A stretch of 64,000 nt of DNA from Bacillus sp. ISL-37. Its GTDB lineage: Bacteria > Bacillota > Bacilli > Bacillales > Cytobacillaceae. This document shows positions 9,474 through 18,240 of the stretch, one piece after another. The stretch spans positions 1,941 to 65,940 of the forward strand of contig NZ_JAGGQL010000004.1 of assembly GCF_018613315.1 (NCBI RefSeq), read 5' to 3'. The position numbers were made by a program, and so were the translations under genes. Numbering within the stretch: position 1 is the stretch's first letter; every line of letters starts with the position of its first letter. The notes beneath the pieces were generated by a model. The model worked only from the letters and a program-made list of their open reading frames with translations. It was not told the DNA's origin and ran no database searches.

Positions 9474-10805
9474 TTACTCTGAAGCTGTCTTTAACTCTTT
9501 AGACGATACCAGCTTGTCAAAAGCCCAACCGGCAAGTGCGCCAACTAACGCAGGCAGAAGCCAGCCTAATCCCTCCGCATAAAGCGGCAGTGATTTTAAA
9601 AGTGATGCCAGTAATTCTGATTCAACTCCGAATGTCTTCAAACCATCAACGACGCTAACAAGTGTGGTTGCAAACACTGCCCCGACATATACTCCACGTA
9701 CTCCCTTGAAGAAACGGTCCAGGAAGGATAGGATGACAAGCACGATAGTGATCGGATAAAGAACGATCAACACGGGTACCGAAATCGAAATGATCTGGTT
9801 AAGGCCAAGATTCGCAATTAATAAGCTGACCACTGTTACAACGAGTGTGTAAGTTTTATAAGGAACCTTTGGCGTCATCTTTGCGAAAAATTGGCTTGTC
9901 GCCGCTACAAGGCCAACTGCGGTTGTGAAGCAGGCAAGCGATACAATCAAGCCGAGCAGCAGCATGCCAGGTGCCCCGAACATCAGCTTTGCGGATTCTG
10001 TTAAAATCGCACCGCCATTTTCATATTCGCCAACCGAGGCCATTTTAGCACCAAGAAGGCCGACAGTTACATATACAAAAGCTAATCCGATGCCAGCGAT
10101 AATGCCAGCTTTCAATGTTTCCCTTACAACCTGCTTGCGTTCCAGCGCTTTTTTCTGCTGGATAGCTCCGACCACAATGATACCAAAGGCCAGTGCAGCG
10201 ATTGTATCCATTGTCAGGTACCCTTCAAGGAAACCCGTAGTAAATGGGGCTGCCGCGTACTTTTCAGATACTTCTCCAAACGATCCATCCATTTTTAAAA
10301 AGCTGCCAATCACGAGCAGGACGATGGCTGCAAGCAAAACAGGCGTCAGGATGCTGCCAATCCGCTCAACCATTTTTGAAGGGTTTAACGTTACCCAGTA
10401 AACTAGTGCGAAAAAGACTAATGTAAACAGTAAAAGTACTATCGAATTTGTTCCGGATTCCCCAAGCAAGGGCTTAACGGACATTTCAAAAGCAACATTG
10501 GCGCTTCTTGGAATTCCAAAGAAAGGCCCGATCGACAAATAAACTGCAGCGCTGAAAACGATCGCAAAAACTGGGTGTACCCTAGAACCGATTTCTTTTA
10601 TCCCATCCTTAGCCATGGAAATGACAACAACAGTCAATAACGGCAGTCCAACTCCGGTTACAACAAAACCAAGCATCGCTGGCCAAAAATTCGCTCCAGC
10701 TTCCTGCCCCAGGAACGGCGGGAAAATCAGATTCCCTGCTCCAAAGAATAATGCAAATAACATCAGACCGATTGTGAGTGTTTCTTTACCCCTTAAGCTT
10801 CCCAT
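9474..10805 (-). CDS. brnQ: Branched-chain amino acid:cation symporter BrnQ
   Basis: A 443-residue, about twelve-helix membrane protein of the LIVCS family. The N-terminus GLMLFALFFGAGNLIFPP is the family signature, and a PFFGIPRSANVAFE segment follows near residue 105. It imports Ile, Leu and Val with sodium or protons. The ATG at 10805 is chosen because AGGAGGAGAAAAAGG precedes it. The longer frame to 11000 would run through the leader RNA. A T-box riboswitch and a well-formed promoter lie upstream, so expression should rise when the matching tRNA is uncharged. Confidence 0.95.
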   Translation of the reverse strand: MGSLRGKETLTIGLMLFALFFGAGNLIFPPFLGQEAGANFWPAMLGFVVTGVGLPLLTVVVISMAKDGIKEIGSRVHPVFAIVFSAAVYLSIGPFFGIPRSANVAFEMSVKPLLGESGTNSIVLLLFTLVFFALVYWVTLNPSKMVERIGSILTPVLLAAIVLLVIGSFLKMDGSFGEVSEKYAAAPFTTGFLEGYLTMDTIAALAFGIIVVGAIQQKKALERKQVVRETLKAGIIAGIGLAFVYVTVGLLGAKMASVGEYENGGAILTESAKLMFGAPGMLLLGLIVSLACFTTAVGLVAATSQFFAKMTPKVPYKTYTLVVTVVSLLIANLGLNQIISISVPVLIVLYPITIVLVILSFLDRFFKGVRGVYVGAVFATTLVSVVDGLKTFGVESELLASLLKSLPLYAEGLGWLLPALVGALAGWAFDKLVSSKELKTASE

Positions 10806-10883
10806 CCTTTTTCTCCTCCTAAAATAATGTTTTGGCACTGAGAGTATAGGAAATTTGGAACGGAATGTTATGAAATGAAAAAC

Positions 10884-11150
10884 AAAAAAACTCGCCCCTA
10901 TAATAGGGACGAGTTGCGCTCGCGTTACCACCCTGATTCCGCACAAACATGCGGCTCTCATCAACGTACCATCATACGTGTTCCATTTAACGGCGGACAA
11001 GCCGGCAAAAGCTTACTACGTCTACGTTTCAGCTCTGCATCTCAGAGATGATGTTCCTCTATAATCTGAACACCGGCTTGCAGCAAATCACCGGCTCTCT
11101 GGGGATCAGGTTCCATAAAGGACGTGTTCTCGTCATCGATTTTTATTATT
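10884..11150 (-). promoter_or_regulatory. T-box riboswitch of brnQ, probable Ile specifier
   Basis: Reading the minus strand, the conserved T-box GGGTGGTAACGCGAGC is at 10933-10918. It is followed by a terminator stem CTCGTCCCTA / TAGGGGCGAG and a T-run ending near 10884. Upstream is a long Stem I with AGAG and GAGATGCAGAGC elements. The specifier loop reads GAACATCATC, most simply an ATC (Ile) codon followed by the usual purine. Uncharged tRNA-Ile would pair with the specifier and T-box and prevent termination. The ATC assignment is an inference from position. Confidence 0.9.
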
Positions 11151-11172
11151 GTAAAATATATTTACAAGAACT

Positions 11173-11201
11173 ATATTAATATTCAGATAATAATATGTCA
11201 A
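11173..11201 (-). promoter_or_regulatory. Sigma-A promoter of T-box-brnQ
   Basis: TTGACA at 11201-11196 and TAATAT at 11178-11173 on the minus strand, separated by 17 bp, a near-consensus vegetative promoter. Confidence 0.8.
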
Positions 11202-11249
11202 TACTATTAGCAAAGGAAAGTTTATCTTTTTAAGCCCGATACCCTTGGA

Positions 11250-11725
11250 ATGTCTATGTGACCATGCATAATAGACACTTTAAAGCCCGTTTTCTTAGAA
11301 ATGTCTAAGAAGTGCTGATTAATAGACATTTTGACGTCCGTTACTCTCCGAAATGTCTAAGAAGTGCTGTTTAATAGACATTTTGATATCCGTTACTCTC
11401 CAAAATGTCTAAGAAGTGCTGTTTAATAGACATTTTGATATCCGTTACTCTCCGAAATGTCTAAGAAGTACTGTTTAATAGACATTTTGACGTCCATTAC
11501 TCTCCAAAATGTCTAAGAAGTGCTGTTTAATAGACATTTTGATATCCGTTACTCTCCAAAATGTCTAAGAAGTGCTGTTTAATAGACATTTTGACGTCGG
11601 TTACTCTCCGAAATGTCTAATAAGCTCCTTTTAATAGACATTTTGATAGCTGTCACGAAGTAAAATGTCTAAGAAATGCTGTTTAATAGACACTTTGACG
11701 CCAGCCATCCCTTAAAATGTCTAAT
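11250..11725. repeat. 52-bp intergenic tandem array 1 (ATGTCT/AGACAT words)
   Basis: Ten units. The word ATGTCT occurs at 11250, 11301, 11353, 11405, 11457, 11509, 11561, 11613, 11665 and 11717, so spacing is 51 once and then 52 eight times. Each unit also holds the inverted word TAGACATTTT, giving a 10-bp inverted pair with AAAATGTCTA. Units differ by substitutions but not indels. It lies between the brnQ promoter and the divergent LysR gene. 52 is not a multiple of three, so no repeat protein is encoded. Confidence 0.95.
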
Positions 11726-11814
11726 TAAATCTTTTTAACTAAAATTTATTGTCCATATCAGGGCAATTCGTATTAATATTGGATTATACAATATGTCTGA
11801 AATTGGAGAAATGC

Positions 11815-12693
11815 ATGAATCTTAAAAAGCTAGAGGCATTCATAATGGTTGTCGAAAAGAATAGTTTTTCCGAAGCAGCGGCCGCGCTTAAAAGCTCACA
11901 GCCTTCTGTCAGTCTGAAAATCAAAAGCCTTGAAGATGAGCTAGGATTTGAACTGCTTGACAGGGGAGCGGCAGGAATCAGGCCAACGCCTGCAGGGATG
12001 CTTGTTTATACAGCGGCAAAGGATATTGCCAATCGGTGGAGGATGCTGGAGGGCGAACTCGGAGAATTCCAGGGAACTTTGACAGGCACTCTGACAATTG
12101 GTGCGAGTACCATACCAGGAACCTATTTGCTTCCCGTCTGGGTTAAAAATTTCCGCAGCCTTTTTCCAAAGGTGGATGTCAAAATCGAAATTGGAGATTC
12201 GAAAAAGGTCCTTGAAAAACTGCAAAACCACCAGATTGATGCTGCGATCATCGGGATGAAGGTCGAATCCCGATTGTTAAAAAGCAATCCGGTTGCCGTC
12301 GATTCCCTTGTTTTGGTCACGCCAGAAGATCATCCATTAGTCCACACGGCATCAGCAGATTTTTCGCAAATTCAACAATATGATTTCGTCCTCCGTGAAG
12401 AAGGATCGGGCACACGCAAAATGATGGAGCGTTACTTAGCCGAAAAAGGGCTGTCGGTTGAAGGTTTGAAAGTTGCCGTATCCATCGGAAGTACGGAATC
12501 CGTCATCGCTGCAGTTGAAGCAGGGCTGGGCATCAGTTTTATCTCCAAGCTGGCGGCTATGCCTGCAGAAAGAGCTGGCCGCATTAAAATCGTCGATACT
12601 TTCGAACCATACGAGCGGGAATTCTATCTCGTGACTCATTCAGATGATGAAAATCGGCCGATTATCAGACAGTTTTCAGAGATAGTCGATTAA
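11815..12693 (+). CDS. LysR-type regulator, selenium/molybdenum-metabolism type
   Basis: A 292-residue LysR protein. The winged helix-turn-helix is at residues 1-60 (MNLKKLEAFIMVVEKNSFS..AAAALKSSQPSVS). The rest is a two-lobed effector domain with IGASTIPGTYLLP and the REEGSGTR ligand-loop motif near residue 202. The ATG at 11815 follows TTGGAGAA with 6-nt spacing. The REEGSGTR pattern is shared with CysL/YeiE-like and selenium-metabolism-associated LysR regulators. It stands directly upstream of the moaD-like gene, so control of the AOR cluster is the likely role. The effector is unknown. Confidence 0.8.
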   Translation: MNLKKLEAFIMVVEKNSFSEAAAALKSSQPSVSLKIKSLEDELGFELLDRGAAGIRPTPAGMLVYTAAKDIANRWRMLEGELGEFQGTLTGTLTIGASTIPGTYLLPVWVKNFRSLFPKVDVKIEIGDSKKVLEKLQNHQIDAAIIGMKVESRLLKSNPVAVDSLVLVTPEDHPLVHTASADFSQIQQYDFVLREEGSGTRKMMERYLAEKGLSVEGLKVAVSIGSTESVIAAVEAGLGISFISKLAAMPAERAGRIKIVDTFEPYEREFYLVTHSDDENRPIIRQFSEIVD

Positions 12694-12777
12694 GAGTGAA
12701 GGATCCGGACTGAAAGAGATAATGACATTTTTCATTTTTCAATTTATTATTACATTAAGGAGAAAGGGGCGTTTGTA

Positions 12778-13050
12778 ATGCAGGTTAAGGTATTTGCTAA
12801 TCTTAGGGAGATTTGCGGAGGCGTGACCGTCGAAGTGAAGCCTGATGGAGACCGGGTAATGGATGTACTTGATAAAATGTGCGAAATGTTCCCGGAATTA
12901 CACGAAGAAATTTATACAGAAGAGAAGACGCTCAAGCCATTTGTACATGTCTATATCAATGGCCGCAACATCGTCCATGATCAAGAACTTGAAACGCTTG
13001 TAAAAGAAAGCGACCAGTTTGCGCTGTTTCCTCCGGTTGCCGGTGGCTGA
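12778..13050 (+). CDS. MoaD-like (ThiS family) sulfur carrier protein
   Basis: A 90-residue ubiquitin-fold protein starting with a beta strand (MQVKVFANLREICGG) and ending in PPVAGG. The C-terminal Gly-Gly is adenylated by an E1 enzyme and carries thiocarboxylate sulfur for pterin dithiolene formation. It matches the archaeal-type MoaD subgroup found with tungsten/molybdenum aldehyde oxidoreductases. AAGGAG precedes the ATG. The following gene begins two bases after its stop, implying translational coupling. The MoeB-like enzyme at 15691 is the probable activator. Confidence 0.85.
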   Translation: MQVKVFANLREICGGVTVEVKPDGDRVMDVLDKMCEMFPELHEEIYTEEKTLKPFVHVYINGRNIVHDQELETLVKESDQFALFPPVAGG

Positions 13051-13051
13051 T

Positions 13052-13324
13052 ATGGTTGATAGAATACTAGAATTTCGTGGAATAAACAGGGAACATCTTG
13101 GTATGTATTTTGAAGAACTGGGCGGCACGCTCGTAACCGATTCCTTCCCGTTTGTGTATGAAGCAGAGAACTGGAGAGCGGAGATTTTAAGCGAGGATGA
13201 GCTTGCTTTTACAAAAACATTCATCGTCAACGCTGTACATATTAGATTTGCGGCGGAAAGCCTGGAAGGTCTCGAGCAACTGATTAAAAATTACCGTTAT
13301 AAAACAACCCGGGTAGGCGGGTAG
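13052..13324 (+). CDS. Small Gly-Gly-ended partner of MoaD-like protein
   Basis: A 90-residue protein beginning one base after the moaD stop, with its ribosome site (GGTGG) inside the end of moaD. It contains FRGINREHLGMYFEELGG near the N-terminus and ends TTRVGG, so it too has a C-terminal diglycine. The sequence shows no ubiquitin-like start. Some MoaD-related proteins, for example in Thermus, carry an extra C-terminal domain (DUF1952), and this could be a free-standing version. That identification is tentative. Its position implies a role in the pterin cofactor or in the AOR protein. Confidence 0.65.
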   Translation: MVDRILEFRGINREHLGMYFEELGGTLVTDSFPFVYEAENWRAEILSEDELAFTKTFIVNAVHIRFAAESLEGLEQLIKNYRYKTTRVGG

Positions 13325-13327
13325 CGA

Positions 13328-13366
13328 AGGTTTCGGCGGATTATTGCCGGAGCCTTTTATTTTTTC
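13328..13366 (+). terminator. Rho-independent terminator of the moaD unit
   Basis: AAGGTTTCGGC pairs with GCCGGAGCCTT, followed by TTATTTTTT. Confidence 0.75.
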
Positions 13367-13469
13367 TAGGAAACGATTATTTTTAGACTGAAATCACGCA
13401 CAATGATACTGACTACAGCCTAGTAATCGAAGAGAAAGGGAATTTTACACCCATAATAGGCCCGCTTTA

Positions 13470-13595
13470 AGCAGATTTCGACCACATTTTGAAATATATC
13501 AGCGAATTTGGAAATATATCGACCACATTTTAAGTTTTATCAGCGGATTTTAAGATATATCGATCACATTTCCAATTATATCGACCAAGTTGCTC
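13470..13595. repeat. 41-bp intergenic array 2 (TATATCGACCACATTT / TATCAGCGGATTT)
   Basis: A short degenerate array in which two related words alternate. The TC of the words lies at 13479, 13499, 13519, 13540, 13560 and 13581, so spacing is 20, 20, 21, 20, 21, giving a dimer of about 41 bp. It sits between convergent genes, the moaD unit and aor. Confidence 0.75.
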
Positions 13596-13662
13596 CACCC
13601 GCTAAAAAGCTGCCCTATCCAAGGTAGTATCATTTGCTATTATCCAATTAAAAAGAGGCCAC

Positions 13663-13692
13663 AAAAAAACCAGGCAAAAATCGCCTGGTTTC
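13663..13692 (-). terminator. Rho-independent terminator of aor
   Basis: On the minus strand AACCAGGC pairs with GCCTGGTT and is followed by a run of seven T. Confidence 0.85.
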
Positions 13693-13703
13693 CTTCAAAA
13701 ATA

Positions 13704-15545
13704 TTAAACTTCCTCAGTTGCTGGAGTTGTTTCTTCGCCAATGATGCCTAGTTCGCGAAGTTTTTCTTCTGTAACAACGCCATCTTTCCAGCCGCGGACA
13801 TTGTAGTAGTCATCAAGCATGATATCCATGCGTGAAACTAGTCCTTCACTGTTGCCTGAAGCGCCTTCTTCAGTGAAGCGTTTTGGCAGGAAGTCGTCCT
13901 CGCGCTTGTTGAAGCCGGCTAGGTTGTTGTAGTAACGCTCAAGGTTATAGATTCTTTCCCCTGCAAGCATGACATCATCAGCTGTCATTGGGATGCCAGT
14001 CATTGTGCTGTATTGCTCAGCATAGTGCTCTGCATTTTCAGAGAAAGAAGAGAACTTACAGATATTCATAGAGTCAGAGAATGAAAGCAGGTTCTGGAAT
14101 ACATTCAGAAGCTCAGCTTTGCCTTCTGCTACTGTACGGTCTGTTGGCTCAGGAATGCCAGCGATTTCAGATGCGATTGTGTAGCCGCGAAGGTGGCAAG
14201 CACCACGGTTACTTGTCGCATAGCCAAGGCCGATACCCTGGATACCGCGTGGATCGTAAGCCGGGATAGATTGGCCTTTAACTGACATAGACAGTTCAGG
14301 AACGCCCCAGGCAGCAGTCGCGCGTGCAGGACCTTCAGCAAGGATACCGCCGAAGCCTTCACGGAACGCAATTTTGCGAGCGATTTCAATCATGCCGTCA
14401 GCATCGCCCCAATCAAGCTTCTCTTCAACGATGCCTTTTTCATAGGCTTCCATTGTCACAGAGATGGCGTGGCCAAGCTCAATTGTATCCATACCGTATT
14501 CGTTACAGATGTCGATTAAGTATGCGATTGCTTCAGAGTCGCTCAATCCGCTGTTCGCACCAAGTGCCCATGCAGATTCGAACTCAAAGCTCTCTACGCG
14601 AGTCTTATATTTGCCTTCTTTAACTTCAACTTCAATTTTACAGCCAACCGGGCAAGCGTGGCATGTGTTGTTGGCAACAAGCAGGTGCTCGTTAACCCAC
14701 TCGCCGGAATGCTTTTCTGCTTCATCCCAGTGTGTCAATTGAGAGTTGCGCGTTGGAAGCGCTCCCACTTCATTGATCAAGTTGGTAAGGACGTTTGTTC
14801 CATATACGGATAATCCGCCTTTGTTAGGAGCAGTCAGGCCGCCTTCAAGAATTGCCTTAACCGCTTTCTTGTTAGCCTGGTTGTAATCATCTTTTTGTGC
14901 CGGCTCAGGCATGTTGCCTTTTTGTGCAGCTTTGATGACGATTGCTTTCAATTTCTTGTAACCTGCAACCGCACCAGTACCGCCTCGTCCTGCAGAACGG
15001 TCATGCTCGTTCATGAAACCAGCAAAACGCACCCCGTTTTCGCCAGCCTGGCCGATTGTCATGACACTTAAATTTTCTTCGCCATGTGCATCTTTTAAAG
15101 ACTGTACAGTCGCGCGCGTGCTCAATCCCCACAATTGAGAAGCGTCGCGGATCTCTGCCTTGCCGTCTTCGATATAAAGGTACACAGGCTTGTCGCTCTT
15201 GCCTTTGAAAATGACGTTGTCGATTCCAGCCCACTTCAAACGAGCAGCTGTCCATCCACCCATGTGTGAGTCAGTAACCGTGCCAGTCAATGGAGACTTC
15301 GTCACGACTGCTAGACGTCCGCTCATCGATGAACGTGAACCTGTTACAGGGCCAGTCATGATGCATAGAATGTTTTCTTCAGATAGAGGCTCTACTTCAG
15401 GTCCGTTGTCAAGAACATACTTAACCCCAAGACCGCGGCCGCCGACATACTTTTTCACGTCGTCTTCATTGATGCCTCTGTAATCGACAGTGCCATTTGA
15501 CAAGTCAACTAATACTTCTTTGTTTTTAAATCCCCCAAAATTCAT
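13704..15545 (-). CDS. aor: Aldehyde:ferredoxin oxidoreductase, tungsten/molybdenum bis-pterin
   Basis: A 613-residue protein, matching the family length. The N-terminal domain has the VDLSNGTV and YVGGRGLG motifs. The 4Fe-4S ligands are Cys295, Cys298, Cys302 (C-x2-C-x3-C) and Cys496, spaced almost as in Pyrococcus furiosus AOR. Other signatures are GRGGTGAVAG near 187 and SNRGACHLRG near 445. AOR oxidises aldehydes to acids with ferredoxin, or reduces acids, using a tungsten bis-tungstopterin. The ATG at 15545 is preceded by AGGTGG. AOR is uncommon in bacilli. The adjacent MoaD-like, MoeB-like and LysR genes and the TupABC importer at 27.7-30 kb fit it. Physiological substrate unknown. Confidence 0.93.
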   Translation of the reverse strand: MNFGGFKNKEVLVDLSNGTVDYRGINEDDVKKYVGGRGLGVKYVLDNGPEVEPLSEENILCIMTGPVTGSRSSMSGRLAVVTKSPLTGTVTDSHMGGWTAARLKWAGIDNVIFKGKSDKPVYLYIEDGKAEIRDASQLWGLSTRATVQSLKDAHGEENLSVMTIGQAGENGVRFAGFMNEHDRSAGRGGTGAVAGYKKLKAIVIKAAQKGNMPEPAQKDDYNQANKKAVKAILEGGLTAPNKGGLSVYGTNVLTNLINEVGALPTRNSQLTHWDEAEKHSGEWVNEHLLVANNTCHACPVGCKIEVEVKEGKYKTRVESFEFESAWALGANSGLSDSEAIAYLIDICNEYGMDTIELGHAISVTMEAYEKGIVEEKLDWGDADGMIEIARKIAFREGFGGILAEGPARATAAWGVPELSMSVKGQSIPAYDPRGIQGIGLGYATSNRGACHLRGYTIASEIAGIPEPTDRTVAEGKAELLNVFQNLLSFSDSMNICKFSSFSENAEHYAEQYSTMTGIPMTADDVMLAGERIYNLERYYNNLAGFNKREDDFLPKRFTEEGASGNSEGLVSRMDIMLDDYYNVRGWKDGVVTEEKLRELGIIGEETTPATEEV

Positions 15546-15690
15546 CTTAACTAATCCACCTCTTTCATTTAGTATGGATAAAAAATAATACAAGAGGCCT
15601 ATTTTCCTCTTAATCTTAAGTATAGTGAAAATTCAGCCTAAAAAAAAGCTTTATTTAAAGATATAATGAAATAGAAATGAGGGGATATGG

Positions 15691-16719
15691 ATGAAAGATT
15701 TGGAGCGTTATTCAAGGCAGATTTTATTCCAGCCAATTGGAAGTGGAGGCCAGGAGAAACTATTGAAAAGCTCTGCCGTCATCGTCGGCATGGGCGCACT
15801 GGGTACGGTGATCTCGAATCATCTGGTCAGGTCAGGTGTCGGGCAGGTCCGCATCATCGACCGTGACCTGGTGGAGCTCTCTAACCTTCAGCGCCAGACT
15901 CTCTATGATGAGGATGATGCCCGCGAGAACCTTCCGAAGGTCATTGCCGCTGAAAAAAAACTGAAAAAAATCAATTCAGAGGTAAAAGTAGAGGCTATCA
16001 TCGCTGATTTGACGCTCGACAACGCAGAGGATCTGCTTGCAGGCTTTGATGTGATCGTCGATGGAACCGATAATTTCATGGCCCGCTATCTAATAAATGA
16101 TGTTGCCGTCAAGCATGGCATTCCATGGGTATATGGAGGTGCGGTCAGCTCGAGGGGGATGTTTGCCGCTATCAAACCGGGGGAGACCCCTTGCTATCGG
16201 TGCTTATTCCCATCGGTTCCTGCTGGACTGGGAGAGACATGCGACAGCATCGGTGTGCTTTCGCCGATTACGGATATCATTGGATCCTTCGAAGCCGTCG
16301 AGGCAATCAAGCTGCTCGTAGGGGCAGAGTCGAACCCGAATCTTGAACAGATGGATATCTGGTACAACTCCTTTTTGCAAATGGACGTCAGGCGGGGGCG
16401 CAATCCAGAATGCACGGCATGTGTCCACCATCAATACGAATTCTTGGACCGGTCATCCGACCAGCAAATTAACTATGCATCCTTATGCGGCCGCAACACC
16501 ATCCAGATCAACCCAAGGCAAAAAACGAAACAGGATCTGGAGAAGCTCGCTGTCCGCCTGAAAAATAATGGCGAGGTCAAAGGCAATCCATTTTTGTTGC
16601 GCTTCATGCCGGATGATGAAATCACAATGGTCATTTTCCAGGATGGGCGGGTACTAGTCCACGGTACAAATGATACGGTAAAAGCAAAATCATATTATGC
16701 AAGATACCTTGGTACATAA
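15691..16719 (+). CDS. MoeB/ThiF-type adenylyltransferase (E1-like)
   Basis: A 342-residue E1-like enzyme. The ATP-binding GMGALG is at residues 33-38, the acidic loop VIDRD-type motif at 55-59, and the NLQRQ motif at 65-69. Zinc ligands are Cys168/Cys171 and Cys241/Cys244, and Cys184 lies where MoeB-type enzymes carry a conserved Cys. The C-terminal ~80 residues (with MPDDEITMVIFQDGRVLVHGT) form an extra domain also seen in other MoeB-like proteins. It would adenylate the Gly-Gly end of the MoaD-like carrier. Divergent from aor. Confidence 0.88.
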   Translation: MKDLERYSRQILFQPIGSGGQEKLLKSSAVIVGMGALGTVISNHLVRSGVGQVRIIDRDLVELSNLQRQTLYDEDDARENLPKVIAAEKKLKKINSEVKVEAIIADLTLDNAEDLLAGFDVIVDGTDNFMARYLINDVAVKHGIPWVYGGAVSSRGMFAAIKPGETPCYRCLFPSVPAGLGETCDSIGVLSPITDIIGSFEAVEAIKLLVGAESNPNLEQMDIWYNSFLQMDVRRGRNPECTACVHHQYEFLDRSSDQQINYASLCGRNTIQINPRQKTKQDLEKLAVRLKNNGEVKGNPFLLRFMPDDEITMVIFQDGRVLVHGTNDTVKAKSYYARYLGT

Positions 16720-16806
16720 TGCTCAGCCAAGGTACGATAGGTAAAGCAGAATCCTAATATGCGAGCTACTCAGGTTCATAACTTTTTTATTGAAGGGGAG
16801 ATTGAA

Positions 16807-18174
16807 TTGGCAGGCTACATAGATGAGTTGAAGAAAGTCATAGATGAGGAACTTGTAACTGTGAATGAAACGATTTTGGAGCTTCACGGCCGGGATGAAT
16901 CTTATCACGAACCACGCCTGCCGGATGTCGTTGTATTTCCGCGGAATAAAGAAGACGTCAGCAAGGTACTAAAATTCGCGGATGAGCGAAAAATTCCTGT
17001 TGTGCCATTCGGATTGGGAACGAGTCTGGAAGGGCACGTCATCCCGGTGAATGGCGGGATTTCACTTGACCTTTCACAGATGAATGCCATCGTTGAAGTG
17101 AAGGAAAGTGACTTTCTCGCAAAAGTCCAGCCTGGAGTAACGAGGTCGGTTCTGAATAAAGAGCTGAAGAAGTATGGCTTGTTTTTCACCGTTGACCCAG
17201 GTGCAGATGCGACGCTTGGCGGCATGGCGGCAACGAATGCGAGCGGCACGACCTCTGTCCGCTACGGCATCATGCGCGATCAGGTCAGGGACCTTGAAGT
17301 TGTGCTCGCGAACGGAGACATCATCCATACAGGCAGCCTTGCCGCGAAATCTTCATCAGGCATCCACCTGAACGGCATGTTTGTCGGCTCGGAAGGAACT
17401 CTTGGTGTCATCACTGAACTTACGCTGAAAGTATACGGCATTCCGGAAGCGATTACGGCAGCAAGGGCAGTATTTCCATCTGTTAAAAATGCCGTCGACG
17501 CCGTGGTTGGCATTTTAGCCGGCGGCATACCGGTAGCCCGGATTGAGTTCGTCGATGCAGAGTCGGTGAAAAAAGTGAATGAATACATGGAAACAGATTA
17601 CGAGGAAAGCACGACACTGTTCATGGAATTCCACGGCAACGAAGCGGGACTGACCCAGGATGTTGAGTTTGCTACGGAAATTTTGAAGGACCACGAATGC
17701 TACAACTTCCAATTCGAGGCCGACTCTAAAGCGCGCAATCAGCTTTGGGAAGCAAGGCATAATCTTCTCTACGCCTATAAGCACACAGCCGGCAAGAAAA
17801 GCATCATGCTGACAGATGTCAGTGTCCCGGTTTCTGAGCTGACGGGCGCAATCCTCCATACCCGTGAATTGATCGATGCTTCTTCCATAGAAGGCTCAAT
17901 TGTCGGCCATGTCGGAGATGGTAATTATCACGTTTTACTACTGATGGACAAGGAAAATCCTGAAGAGGTAAAAGAAGGCGAACGAATCAATGAAGAAATC
18001 GTCCACTACGCACTGAAGCGCGGCGGCACCTGTACTGGAGAACACGGTGTCGGACTAGGGAAGGCAAAATACCAGCGTCTTGAGCATGGCGCTGCATATG
18101 AAGTCATGAAATCCATCAAGAAGACCCTCGACCCGAACGGAATTTTGAATCCGGGGAAGATATTTATAGATTAA
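16807..18174 (+). CDS. FAD-linked oxidase, GlcD/D-lactate dehydrogenase-like
   Basis: A 455-residue flavoprotein of the vanillyl-alcohol-oxidase fold. The FAD-binding part includes PFGLGTSLEGH near 78, VDPGADATLGGMAATNASG near 127-145 and GSEGTLGVIT near 196. The C-terminal cap ends with GGTCTGEHGVGLGK and DPNGILNPGK, the glycolate oxidase GlcD / D-lactate dehydrogenase signature. The TTG at 16807 is chosen because GAAGGGGAG precedes it with good spacing. An upstream ATG at 16759 lacks a site. No GlcE or GlcF subunit is nearby, so it may be a stand-alone D-2-hydroxy acid dehydrogenase. It may be co-transcribed with the MoeB-like gene. Confidence 0.85.
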   Translation: MAGYIDELKKVIDEELVTVNETILELHGRDESYHEPRLPDVVVFPRNKEDVSKVLKFADERKIPVVPFGLGTSLEGHVIPVNGGISLDLSQMNAIVEVKESDFLAKVQPGVTRSVLNKELKKYGLFFTVDPGADATLGGMAATNASGTTSVRYGIMRDQVRDLEVVLANGDIIHTGSLAAKSSSGIHLNGMFVGSEGTLGVITELTLKVYGIPEAITAARAVFPSVKNAVDAVVGILAGGIPVARIEFVDAESVKKVNEYMETDYEESTTLFMEFHGNEAGLTQDVEFATEILKDHECYNFQFEADSKARNQLWEARHNLLYAYKHTAGKKSIMLTDVSVPVSELTGAILHTRELIDASSIEGSIVGHVGDGNYHVLLLMDKENPEEVKEGERINEEIVHYALKRGGTCTGEHGVGLGKAKYQRLEHGAAYEVMKSIKKTLDPNGILNPGKIFID

Positions 18175-18177
18175 AAT

Positions 18178-18208
18178 AAATAAAGCTGCCGATTTGGCAG
18201 CTTTATTT
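18178..18208 (+). terminator. Rho-independent terminator
   Basis: AAATAAAGCTGCC and GGCAGCTTTATTT form a perfect 13-bp stem with a five-base loop. Confidence 0.9.
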
Positions 18209-18240
18209 GATGTTTGGGAGGGGATCACTATTTAAATCGC

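Noticed and set aside
9925-10401. 158-codon plus-strand frame
   Set aside because: Antisense to brnQ, no start signal, serine/proline-rich shadow composition.
14129-14389. Minus-strand 86-codon frame inside aor
   Set aside because: Shadow in another frame of the AOR coding region; composition is arbitrary.
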